Source of the DNA: Alphaproteobacteria bacterium | GTDB lineage: Bacteria > Pseudomonadota > Alphaproteobacteria > Caulobacterales > Parvularculaceae | Direction of reading: 5' to 3' | Assembly: GCA_030433215.1 (NCBI GenBank) | Contig: JAUIMC010000001.1 | Coordinates: 496,001-560,000 of the forward strand | DNA: 64,000 nucleotides | Shown here: one piece after another, positions 26,583-34,763 of the stretch | How positions within the stretch are numbered: position 1 is the first letter of the stretch | Layout: every line of letters starts with the position of its first letter | The notes under the pieces: generated by a model | Told to the model about the DNA's origin: nothing | The model's database searches: none | Seen by the model: only the letters and a program-made list of their open reading frames with translations | Program-made: the position numbers and the translations under genes

Positions 26583-29336
26583 TCAGAGGTCGCTGGCTTT
26601 CATGACTTCGATGGGGCCGAGATCGAGGGCGCGCACGCCCTCTTCAATGGCTTCGCGGTCGCCGACGATCACCCAGACGAGGCTTTCCGGATGGATGACT
26701 TCTGTCGCAGCGGCGGTGATGTCGCCGATGCTGAGCGCCTGATATTCGTCCTTGAGCGTCGCCGGATAGTCCCAGGGCCGGTCGTAGCGCGCGCTGGAGG
26801 TCAGGCTGCCGAGGACGTCGCTTGAGGTCTCGAACGAGCCGGGCAGGGAGCGCACATTGTTGAGGACCGTGCGGTCAAGCTCCGCCTGCGTCGCCGGCGC
26901 GGTGGTCATATAGGCGTTCAGTTCCTTCAGGAGTTCGGCGAGGGACTCGCTGGTCTTGTCGGTCTGCACCGGGGCGTAGACCATGAAGGGCCGCTGGCCC
27001 TTCGCGCCTTGCAGGAAGGTGTAGGCGCCATAGGCCCAGCCTTTGTCTTCGCGCAGATTCATGTTCACCCGCGCGGAGAACTGGCCGCCGATAATGTCGT
27101 TCATCGCATTGATGGCGACCGCGTCCGGCGCGTTCGAGGGCGGCGCCACATGCGCGGCGAGAATGAGCGACTGCGGCGAGCCGGGCTTGTCGACGAGGAT
27201 GACCTTGCCGGCGTCGGGCCGCGCCACTTCAGCGACATTCTTTTGCGGGACCGGCGAGGACGGCGCCGTCCAGCCGCTGAACGCGTCTTCGAGCAGCGGC
27301 TTGATTTCATCCATGGTCGTATCGCCGACGACGAAGACCGTGGCGTTGTCGGGCCGCATCCATTGCCGGTGGAAGCTCACGAGATAGTCGCGGGTCAGCG
27401 AATTGATCGACTCCACCGTGCCCGAGCCGGTCATGGGCGCGGCGTAGGCGTGCCCTTCGCCGTAGATTTCCGGCGGGAGCAGGCGCAGGGCGAGCTGCAC
27501 CGGATTGGCCTTTTCCTGTTCGATGCCGGCGAGCCAGCGCCCGCGCAGCTTGTCGATCTCGGCCTGCTCGAAGGCCGGATTGCGGATGACGTCCGCGAGG
27601 ATGTCGAGCGATGGGATCAAATTCGCTTTCAGCGCCGACATGGAAACAGCGTTGATGTCGAGATTGGCGCCGGCCCCAAGGCCCGCGCCCAGGGATTCCA
27701 GCTCTTCCGCGATGTCCGACGCCGAGCGCCGTTTGGTGCCCTCGTCGAGCATCGAGGCCGCGAAAGACGAGGCGCCGAGCTTGCCGCCCTCGACGGAGTC
27801 CGCCGCATAGCCGGCGTCGAACTGCACCGCCATTTCAACGAGCGGCATGGTGTGGCGTTCGGCGAGGACGAGCTTCACGCCGTTCGCAAGGGTCGTTTCC
27901 TGGATTTCCGGGAAGACGAGATCCGGGGTGGAGGTGACTTGCGGCAGCCCCGCCGTGCGGTCCACCTCAGAGGCTGTCGTCGAGTGATCCGGATACGGAA
28001 GAACGTCGAGTTGATAGTAGCCGGCGCTCATCACGTCGCGGGCCGCGTCCAGCACCTCCCGGCGCGTTGCATTGTCGAGCCAGTCAAGCTGCGTCAGGAT
28101 GAAGCCCGGATCGTCGGCATAGAGCGCCCCTTGCGCGAGGGTGACGGCCTTGCCGCCGAAGCCGCCGATCTGTTCAAGGCCGCGCAGCACGCTCGCGCGG
28201 ATGCTGGTCTTGGCGCGCGCGAGCTCGTCCGCCGTGGGGCCCTTGTCGAGAAAGTCGGCGATGACGCTTTCCATTTCGCGCTCCACCTCGGCGCGGTCGG
28301 CGTCGGCCTTGGCGTCCACGGTGACCGAATAGAAACTCATCAACTCCTGGGTCTGGTTGCTGGCGGATGCGCTGGTTGCAATCTGGAGATCGTCGATAAG
28401 GTGATTGTAGAGGCGGGAGGTCTTGCCGCCGCCCAGCACATGCGCGGCGAGGTCGAGCAGCACGGCCTCGCGCGTGGTGCGCCCGGGCGCCACCCAGTTG
28501 CGGTCAAGGCGCGGCTGCGGGACGCGGTCATACATGATTTCGCGCTTGTTCACCTCGAGCTTCGGGGCGTTGGCTTTCATTTGCGTGACCGGCGGGCCGG
28601 CTGGAATGTCGCCGAAATATTTCTCCGCCAGCGCGCGGCCGGTTTCGGCGTCGAGATCGCCTGCAAGAACGAGGACCGCGTTGGCGGCGCCGTAATAATC
28701 CTTGAACCACTGCTTGGCGGTTTCAAGCGAGGCGGCCTCGAGGTCTTCCATGGAGCCGATGGTCGAGTGGCGATAGGGATGGCCGGCGGGGAGCAGCCCT
28801 TCGAGCGTCGCATATTCCATGCGCCCATAGGGCTGGTTGTCGCCCTGGCGCTTTTCGTTCTGCACGACGCCGCGCTGTTCATCCAGCTTGTCCTGCGTCA
28901 GCGCGCCAAGGAGATGGCCCATGCGGTCCGATTCCATCCACAAGGTCATCTCGAGCGCGGTGGTCGGGACGGTCTGGAAGTAATTGGTGCGGTCGAACCA
29001 GGTGGTGCCGTTAAGGTCGGTGGCGCCGACTTCTTCAAGCGGGCCGAACCAGTCCTGGTCATAGTTTTCCGAGCCGTTGAACATGATGTGCTCGAAGAGA
29101 TGCGCAAAGCCGGTCTTGCCCTGGGGCTCGTCCTTGGAGCCGACGTGATACCAGACCGAGACGGCGACCAGCGGCGCCTTGCGGTCTTCATGGACGATGA
29201 CGGTGAGACCGTTGTCGAGGGTGAACGCGTCATAAGGCAGCTCGATGTCGGCGGCGCTCGCCGAAGACAGGGCTGGCGATAGGGCCGGGGACAAGACCAG
29301 CGCGGCGGCGCTGAAAAAGGTCAGGATCAAACGCAT
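26583..29336 (-). CDS. M16-family zinc metallopeptidase (two M16 units)
   Basis: This is a 917-residue periplasmic protein of the pitrilysin/insulinase family. It has a signal peptide to about residue 29, then an active N-terminal M16 half with the inverted zinc motif HLFEH (79-83) and the third ligand Glu about 78 residues on (VVQNEKRQ). The C-terminal half (about 480-917) has the same fold without the zinc motif, as usual in full-length members. Its substrates are presumably peptides. It stands alone, between a terminator and the regA gene. Confidence 0.95.
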   Translation of the reverse strand: MRLILTFFSAAALVLSPALSPALSSASAADIELPYDAFTLDNGLTVIVHEDRKAPLVAVSVWYHVGSKDEPQGKTGFAHLFEHIMFNGSENYDQDWFGPLEEVGATDLNGTTWFDRTNYFQTVPTTALEMTLWMESDRMGHLLGALTQDKLDEQRGVVQNEKRQGDNQPYGRMEYATLEGLLPAGHPYRHSTIGSMEDLEAASLETAKQWFKDYYGAANAVLVLAGDLDAETGRALAEKYFGDIPAGPPVTQMKANAPKLEVNKREIMYDRVPQPRLDRNWVAPGRTTREAVLLDLAAHVLGGGKTSRLYNHLIDDLQIATSASASNQTQELMSFYSVTVDAKADADRAEVEREMESVIADFLDKGPTADELARAKTSIRASVLRGLEQIGGFGGKAVTLAQGALYADDPGFILTQLDWLDNATRREVLDAARDVMSAGYYQLDVLPYPDHSTTASEVDRTAGLPQVTSTPDLVFPEIQETTLANGVKLVLAERHTMPLVEMAVQFDAGYAADSVEGGKLGASSFAASMLDEGTKRRSASDIAEELESLGAGLGAGANLDINAVSMSALKANLIPSLDILADVIRNPAFEQAEIDKLRGRWLAGIEQEKANPVQLALRLLPPEIYGEGHAYAAPMTGSGTVESINSLTRDYLVSFHRQWMRPDNATVFVVGDTTMDEIKPLLEDAFSGWTAPSSPVPQKNVAEVARPDAGKVILVDKPGSPQSLILAAHVAPPSNAPDAVAINAMNDIIGGQFSARVNMNLREDKGWAYGAYTFLQGAKGQRPFMVYAPVQTDKTSESLAELLKELNAYMTTAPATQAELDRTVLNNVRSLPGSFETSSDVLGSLTSSARYDRPWDYPATLKDEYQALSIGDITAAATEVIHPESLVWVIVGDREAIEEGVRALDLGPIEVMKASDL

Positions 29337-29497
29337 CTGTTTTCCCTTCTGGACGTCAGTGAAAGACGGGCTGAATAGGTTTTCGCAACACGGGCGGGTC
29401 TAGGCAAATGCCAATATGTATCCGGCGCATCCGTTCGCCGCGCGAGAGGCACGGTTCGGCGTGAGACAAGAGTAGCGCGGGGGGCGTCGGCCGCAAC

Positions 29498-30067
29498 TCA
29501 GCGGGGCGCGCGTTTGGCGAGAATGCGTTGCAGGGTGCGCCGGTGCATCCCGAGACGGCGCGCTGTTTCGGAAACATTGTGGTCGCAGAGCTCATAGACG
29601 CGCTGGATATGCTCCCAGCGCACGCGGTCGGCGGACATGGGGTTTTCCGGCGGCGCCGGGCGCTCGCCGGGGCGCGCCAGCAGGGCCTTTTCCACGTCGT
29701 CGGCGTCCGCCGGTTTCGACAGGTAGTCAATGGCGCCGGCTTTCACCGCCGCGACGGCGGTGGCGATATTGCCGTAGCCGGTCAGCATGACGACGCGGCA
29801 GTCTTCGCGCCGGGACCGGATCTGTTCGACGACCTCGAGGCCGTCGCCGTCCTCGAGGCGCAGATCGACGACCGCGAAGGCGGGCGGGATGTCCTTGATC
29901 ATGGTTTCGGCGTCGGCGACGCCGGCGGCGAGGATCGGCTGGAAGCCGCGTTTTTCAAGCGCCCGGCCGAGGCGGGTGCGAAACGGTTCGTCGTCATCGA
30001 CGATCAGGAGGGTGGCGTCTTCGGGCAGGGACGTATCGTCTGCGCGGGCGTCGTCAAGATGGGACAT
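29498..30067 (-). CDS. regA: RegA/PrrA/ActR-type redox response regulator
   Basis: This 189-residue protein has a receiver domain (about 17-130) with the phosphorylated Asp68 in VVDLRLEDGDG and a conserved Lys in YLSKPAD. A short linker rich in Pro precedes a Fis-type helix-turn-helix (NVSETARRLGMHRRTLQRILAKRAP) at the C-terminus. In alphaproteobacteria RegA controls respiration, carbon and nitrogen fixation genes in response to redox state. It lies 57 bases downstream of regB on the same strand. Confidence 0.95.
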   Translation of the reverse strand: MSHLDDARADDTSLPEDATLLIVDDDEPFRTRLGRALEKRGFQPILAAGVADAETMIKDIPPAFAVVDLRLEDGDGLEVVEQIRSRREDCRVVMLTGYGNIATAVAAVKAGAIDYLSKPADADDVEKALLARPGERPAPPENPMSADRVRWEHIQRVYELCDHNVSETARRLGMHRRTLQRILAKRAPR

Positions 30068-30124
30068 TAATCGAGCCTGAGGGTCTGTTCGGATACCGCA
30101 TAAATGCGCTTTTTAGCGTCGATT

Positions 30125-31462
30125 TCAAGCAATTAGGGCGGATTCGGCGGCGGCGAGGCTCCATTCGGAGGAAACCCAGGCGCCTTCGGTCTCGAAATCC
30201 CCGGTTTTCCAGCGGCGGTTGTCGAATCGGACCGCCGCCCCGGTCGCTTCGAGCAGGGTTTTGGCGATGAAAAAGCCGAGCCCGAGGCCGGTGCGCCCGC
30301 CCCGTTCGCTGACATAGGGCTCGCCGAGCCGGGCGAGAATCTCAGGCGAAAAGCCCGGCCCGTCGTCCTGCACCGAGATGGTCAGCCGTCCGGCGTCCCA
30401 TTCGGCCCTGAACAGCACGTGATCAGCCGCATAGCCGGCGGCGTTTTCAATGAAGTTCCGGAGCCCGAAGACGATTTCGGGCCGGCGCTTCAGGACCGGC
30501 GCCGCCGCGCCGTCGAGCGCGTTCGTCTCGATACGGATCGCCGGTCCGCCGGGCTGGTCCATGAACGGCCCCGCCGCCTCGCGCATCAGCGCTTCGACGG
30601 TCATCTTGTCGTGCATGGCGTCGCCCGCATCGCCATGGCGCGACAGCCGGCCGAGAATATCGCGGCAGCGCTCCGCCTGGCTGACGAGGAGGGCGGCGTC
30701 GTCGACAAGGTCTTCTTCTTCCGGATGCGAGCGTTCGATATCGCGCTTCATTTCCTTGGCGGTCACCTGAATGGTGGCGAGCGGCGTGCCGAGCTCGTGC
30801 GCCGCCGCCGCGGCGAGACCGCCGAGCGCCGCCAGTCTTTCTTCGCGCGCAAGCACAAGCTGCGTCGCCGCCAGCGCCGAGCGCATCTGCGCCGACTCTG
30901 CCGCGATGCGGTGGGCGTAAACGGCGAAGAACGCGATGGAAAAGGTCAGCGCCGACCACAGCCCGGCCTTGTAGATCGGCGCCAGATCCAGCGCCTCGCC
31001 CGGCGTCCAGGGCAGCGCCATGTGTTGAACGGCGAGCAGGCTGACCCCGGCCATGGCGAGCACCGCGACGCCGAACGTAAAGCGCAGCGGCAGGACGCTC
31101 GCGGCGATCGTCACCGGCGCGAGAATGAGCGCCGCGAAGGGGTTGGAAATGCCGCCGGTGAAAAACAGCAAGGCGCAAAGCTGCACGATGTCGAAGGCGA
31201 TATAGGCGGCCGCCTCGCGGTCCGAGAGCATGCGTTGCGGCGAGAAACGCAGCACCGTGAAGAGATTGAGCCAGGCGCTGGCGGCGATGGCCGCGAGGCA
31301 CAGCCCCAGCGGCGTTGGAAAGCCGAGCGCGAAATGCACGATGACGATGGCGACGGACTGTCCCGCCACGGCGAGCCAGCGCAGGGTCGTCAGCGTTCTG
31401 AGGCGCACCGGGCCCCGCAATACGTTGAGGGCGTCCTGGGTGTCGGCGAGAGCATGCGGCAT
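30125..31462 (-). CDS. regB: RegB/PrrB/ActS-type redox sensor histidine kinase
   Basis: This 445-residue kinase has six membrane helices in residues 25-185. The quinone-binding motif GGISNPF (103-109) is present, as is the H-box AAAHELGTPLATIQVTAKEMKRD with His222, and a Cys at 266 (AERCRDILGRL) that corresponds to the redox-active Cys of RegB. The C-terminal ATPase domain has DDGPGFSPEIL and GLGLGFFIAKTLLEATG. It phosphorylates RegA under reducing conditions in the known systems. It is divergent from senC across 85 bases. Confidence 0.96.
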   Translation of the reverse strand: MPHALADTQDALNVLRGPVRLRTLTTLRWLAVAGQSVAIVIVHFALGFPTPLGLCLAAIAASAWLNLFTVLRFSPQRMLSDREAAAYIAFDIVQLCALLFFTGGISNPFAALILAPVTIAASVLPLRFTFGVAVLAMAGVSLLAVQHMALPWTPGEALDLAPIYKAGLWSALTFSIAFFAVYAHRIAAESAQMRSALAATQLVLAREERLAALGGLAAAAAHELGTPLATIQVTAKEMKRDIERSHPEEEDLVDDAALLVSQAERCRDILGRLSRHGDAGDAMHDKMTVEALMREAAGPFMDQPGGPAIRIETNALDGAAAPVLKRRPEIVFGLRNFIENAAGYAADHVLFRAEWDAGRLTISVQDDGPGFSPEILARLGEPYVSERGGRTGLGLGFFIAKTLLEATGAAVRFDNRRWKTGDFETEGAWVSSEWSLAAAESALIA

Positions 31463-31547
31463 TCGGCGCTTTTAGCCTGTCTGTTGTTGCGAATGGAAGG
31501 AGTCTATGTAACGGCCTCACCCCCGCCGCCTCAGGGAGCGACCGCTC

Positions 31548-32141
31548 ATGTTCCGTCTTGCCGCCGCCGCGCTTGTCTTCCTTTTCGCCGCCGCCTGCGG
31601 CCAGGAGGCTGATCCCGCCGCCGCCGTCCCGACCGAAGGCGTCGTCGCCCTTTCCGACCAGTTCAGCGGCGAGTTCGCGCTCGTGGACAAGAATGGCGAC
31701 CCGGTCGTCGACGAGGATTTCGAAGGCAAGGTGATGCTGGTCTATTTCGGCTTCACCAACTGCCCGGATATCTGCCCCACGGATGTGGGCGTGATGAGCG
31801 CGGCCCTCAATGAGCTTGGCGACGAGGCGGATGAAGTCGCGCCGGTATTCATTTCCGTCGACCCCGAACGGGACACGCCGCAGGCGATGGCGGATTATTT
31901 CGCCTTTGACGAGCGCATCATCCCGCTCACGGGCTCGGTCGACGCGGCGAAGGCGGCGCGCAATGGTTTCAAGCTGTTCGCGCAGAAACAGCCGCTGCCC
32001 GACAGCGCGCTGGAATACACCGTCCAGCACCAGCAGGCGTTTTTCATCACTGACCGCGCGGGCCAGCCGAAAACCGCGAAGATGGGCGGCGCCACCCCGA
32101 CGGAACTCGCCGCCTTGCTGCGCCGCGAAATCGGCCGTTAA
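31548..32141 (+). CDS. senC: SCO/SenC-family copper chaperone, lipoprotein
   Basis: This 197-residue thioredoxin-fold protein is probably lipidated at Cys17 (FAAAC). It has the copper-binding CPDICPTD (Cys72, Cys76) and the distant His161 (YTVQHQQAFF). SCO proteins load the CuA centre of cytochrome oxidase, here encoded about 18 kb to the left. The divergent arrangement with regB matches Rhodobacter, where senC/prrC sits beside the regulator genes. GGGAG precedes the ATG. Confidence 0.95.
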   Translation: MFRLAAAALVFLFAAACGQEADPAAAVPTEGVVALSDQFSGEFALVDKNGDPVVDEDFEGKVMLVYFGFTNCPDICPTDVGVMSAALNELGDEADEVAPVFISVDPERDTPQAMADYFAFDERIIPLTGSVDAAKAARNGFKLFAQKQPLPDSALEYTVQHQQAFFITDRAGQPKTAKMGGATPTELAALLRREIGR

Positions 32142-32336
32142 TCACGCCGGGAAGTTGTTTTCCAAATATAATCAATGGGTTGTGAGGATTTTGGCGGCGC
32201 TGTGAATTATTGCAGCCGCGTCATAAATCATTGATTCCGCCCGTCGGTTGGGCGCATAGTCCCGCCTCTTTAAGGACTTGCGCATAATTTGTGCTATGCA
32301 GCATAACCCAGTAGCGTTTTGGGGCGGACATTAACG

Positions 32337-33623
32337 ATGTTGTACACAGCCTACGAGCTAGCCTATGCGGCTTTGACGCCTTCGCGGATCGCGGCGGGGG
32401 TCGGCGCGCGGTTCTGGCGTTCGCCGCTTAATCCGGTTTCCGAAAGCTGGTTCGGCCGCTCGGCCGCCGCGGCGCTCGATGTTTTCGAGCACGCCGTGCG
32501 CCGTTACCCCAAACCCGAATGGGGCATCGACGCGACCTTCGTGAACGGCGCGGAAGTGCCCGTCGAGATCAAGGAGGTCGATAAACAGCCCTTCTGCACG
32601 CTTTTGCATTTCGAGCGCGACAAGGCCGCGCTGAAAGAAGCCAAGAAAAGCGGCGAGCCCGACCCGAGCGTCCTCATCGTTGCGCCGCTTTCCGGCCATT
32701 ACGCGACGCTCTTGCGCGGCACGGTCGAGGCGATGCTGCCGAACCATGACGTCTACATCACCGACTGGGCGGATGCGCGTCATGTGCCGCTGTCCGAGGG
32801 GCGCTTCGACCTTAATGACTATATCGATTACCTGATCGGCTTTATACGGACGATCGGACCGGGAACGCACGCCATGGCGGTGTGCCAGCCGGGCCCGGCG
32901 CTGCTTGCCGCCGCGGCGGTCATGGCTGAAGACAAAGACCCACTGCGCCCGCTCTCGATCACTATCATGGGCAGCCCCATCGATGCGCGCCGCTCGCCGA
33001 CCTTGCCGAACAAACTGTCCGAAGAGCGTCCCTATCACTGGTTCGAACAGAACATGATCCATACGGTGCCCGCGCCTTACGCCGGCGCCATGCGCCGGGT
33101 CTATCCGGGCTTCGTGCAGCTTTATTCGTTCCTGTCGATGAATTCCGACCGCCATGTGAACGCCCATTACGACTATTTCCAGCATCTCGTGGACGGCGAC
33201 GGCGACAGCGCGGACAAGCACCGCAATTTCTACGACGAATATCTCTCCGTCCTCGACATGACGGAAGAGTTCTACCTCCAGACTATCAAGGACGTGTTCC
33301 AGGATTTCGCGCTGCCCGAAGGCAAGTTCATGCATCACGGCCGGCGCGTGAAGCCCGAAGCCATCACCGACATCGCGCTGATGACGGTCGAGGGCGAGAA
33401 TGACGACATTTCCGGCATCGGTCAGACCCAGGCCGCGCATGATCTGTGCGTCAACATTCCCGAATCCATGCGCCTCGACTACATCCAGCCGGATGTGGGC
33501 CATTACGGCGTCTTCAACGGCTCGCGCTGGCGCTCCGAAATTCAGCCGCGCATCGCCGACTTCATGCGCATGGCCGCGAAGGAAGCAGAGAAGCGCTCGG
33601 CCCCGAAAGCCGCCGCGGAATAA
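32337..33623 (+). CDS. phaZ: Intracellular polyhydroxyalkanoate depolymerase
   Basis: This 428-residue alpha/beta hydrolase degrades stored polyhydroxybutyrate granules. It has the family's cysteine nucleophile motif VCQPGP with Cys183 (in place of a Ser lipase box), followed by LHxxGSP-like ITIMGSPIDARRSPT, the conserved WFEQNMIHTVP and HVNAHYDYFQHLV, and the C-terminal catalytic His in QPDVGHYGVFNGSRW. The start at 32337 (MLYTAYELAY) matches the family N-terminus. The 195-base upstream gap has AT-rich patches suited to a promoter. No synthase gene is in the window. Confidence 0.95.
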   Translation: MLYTAYELAYAALTPSRIAAGVGARFWRSPLNPVSESWFGRSAAAALDVFEHAVRRYPKPEWGIDATFVNGAEVPVEIKEVDKQPFCTLLHFERDKAALKEAKKSGEPDPSVLIVAPLSGHYATLLRGTVEAMLPNHDVYITDWADARHVPLSEGRFDLNDYIDYLIGFIRTIGPGTHAMAVCQPGPALLAAAAVMAEDKDPLRPLSITIMGSPIDARRSPTLPNKLSEERPYHWFEQNMIHTVPAPYAGAMRRVYPGFVQLYSFLSMNSDRHVNAHYDYFQHLVDGDGDSADKHRNFYDEYLSVLDMTEEFYLQTIKDVFQDFALPEGKFMHHGRRVKPEAITDIALMTVEGENDDISGIGQTQAAHDLCVNIPESMRLDYIQPDVGHYGVFNGSRWRSEIQPRIADFMRMAAKEAEKRSAPKAAAE

Positions 33624-33638
33624 TTCGCACAAAGACTT

Positions 33639-34322
33639 TTAAGCTCTGGCGTGGGCCAGCGCCGAGGGCGACTGACAGCCGACAATCGCCGGCGCTTCGT
33701 GGATGAGGCTGTCGTCGGTCAGCGCTTCGACCATAAACAGCGCGAAGTCGATGCGCCGGGTCAGATTGCTCTCGAGAATGGGGTCGCCCACATGCCGGCT
33801 CCAGACGGGCAGGCCCTGGCTTTCGCCTTCTTCGAGATTGCTGCCGCGCACCACCGTCCATTTCCTGTCGCTGGCGAAAATTCGCCGGCAGGATTCCACC
33901 TGATCGTCGAGATCCACAAGGCGCAGGGCTTTCGCGATCCACCCTGCAATGGCGACAAGCAGCTTGAAACGCTTCGAATAAACGTCCTTGCCGTCCCGGG
34001 TGATGTGCCAACCGCAAGAAAAAATCAGCCGCGCCTCCGGCGGCGCAAAATCAAGCACCGCCTGCGCCGTGCCGGAGGCGTAATCGTCGACGCCCCAGGC
34101 CGCGAGCACGGTGAGGACGCCGTCGCAGCCCTCGACTGCGCGGGCGATGACCTCGCGGTTGTTCGTCCTGCCGGGGATGATGGCGATGCGGTCTTTGAAG
34201 GCGTCGAGCTTTGGAACGCTCTCCTCGCGGCACACGCCCACGACCTCGTAGCCGCGGTCGAGCGCGTGCTGCACCATATACTGTCCGAGCTTGCCGGAGG
34301 CGCCGATAATACAGATTTTCAT
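33639..34322 (-). CDS. NAD(P)-binding Rossmann-fold protein (NmrA/SDR-like)
   Basis: This 227-residue protein starts MKICIIGASGKLGQYMVQ, the GxxGxxG dinucleotide-binding motif of atypical short-chain dehydrogenases, followed by RGYEVVGVCR and DGVLTVLAAWG. The conserved Tyr-x3-Lys pair is not clear. It resembles NAD(P)H-binding proteins annotated as putative reductases or regulators. It lies 7 bases after the VOC-protein gene on the same strand and is probably co-transcribed with it. Confidence 0.85.
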   Translation of the reverse strand: MKICIIGASGKLGQYMVQHALDRGYEVVGVCREESVPKLDAFKDRIAIIPGRTNNREVIARAVEGCDGVLTVLAAWGVDDYASGTAQAVLDFAPPEARLIFSCGWHITRDGKDVYSKRFKLLVAIAGWIAKALRLVDLDDQVESCRRIFASDRKWTVVRGSNLEEGESQGLPVWSRHVGDPILESNLTRRIDFALFMVEALTDDSLIHEAPAIVGCQSPSALAHARA

Positions 34323-34328
34323 GAGCGA

Positions 34329-34709
34329 TCAGCCGGCCTTTGACAAAAACGCGATCGGCAATCCGCCGGCGCCTTCGAGATAATAGATGCGCTCCCCATG
34401 GGCGTCGTCGGGGCCTTTGACGTCGAGGCCCTTTTTCTTCGCGCGCTCGGCCCAGGCGTCGGCGTCATCGACGACAATTTGCAGCATGGTCATTTCCGGC
34501 ATCTCCTCGCCCGCCGCCCAGAGCTCGATCCAGCTTCCAAGCCCCTGTTTCGCGCCTTCGTCAACGGGAAAGACCGCGCCGGAAAAGCCGTCGCTGGCGC
34601 CCATATCCATGGGCGTCAGGCCGAGGCCGTTTTCCCCAAGCAATTCGGCGACGGCTTTCGCGTCGTCGGCATGGGCGACTTTGCAGAAACGGATGCCTAG
34701 AACTTTCAT
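34329..34709 (-). CDS. VOC-family (glyoxalase-like) protein
   Basis: This 126-residue protein has two beta-alpha-beta-beta-beta units. The pattern IRFCKVAHADDAKAVAELLGENGL, MTMLQIVVDDADAWAERAKKKGL and GERIYYLEGAGGLPIAFL is typical of the vicinal oxygen chelate superfamily. Likely metal ligands are a His near the N-terminus and Glu residues, but the substrate cannot be told. It is the first gene of a two-gene unit, divergent from polA. Confidence 0.85.
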   Translation of the reverse strand: MKVLGIRFCKVAHADDAKAVAELLGENGLGLTPMDMGASDGFSGAVFPVDEGAKQGLGSWIELWAAGEEMPEMTMLQIVVDDADAWAERAKKKGLDVKGPDDAHGERIYYLEGAGGLPIAFLSKAG

Positions 34710-34763
34710 GGACGATCTCCTATTGAGGCGGGACCCGACAGCCCGAAAGGAACGCTACGACAA

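Noticed and set aside
27009-29282. 757-codon open frame opposite the M16 peptidase gene
   Set aside because: It is an antisense shadow caused by high G+C; the M16 frame has the zinc motif, signal peptide and family sequence, and the opposite frame has none.
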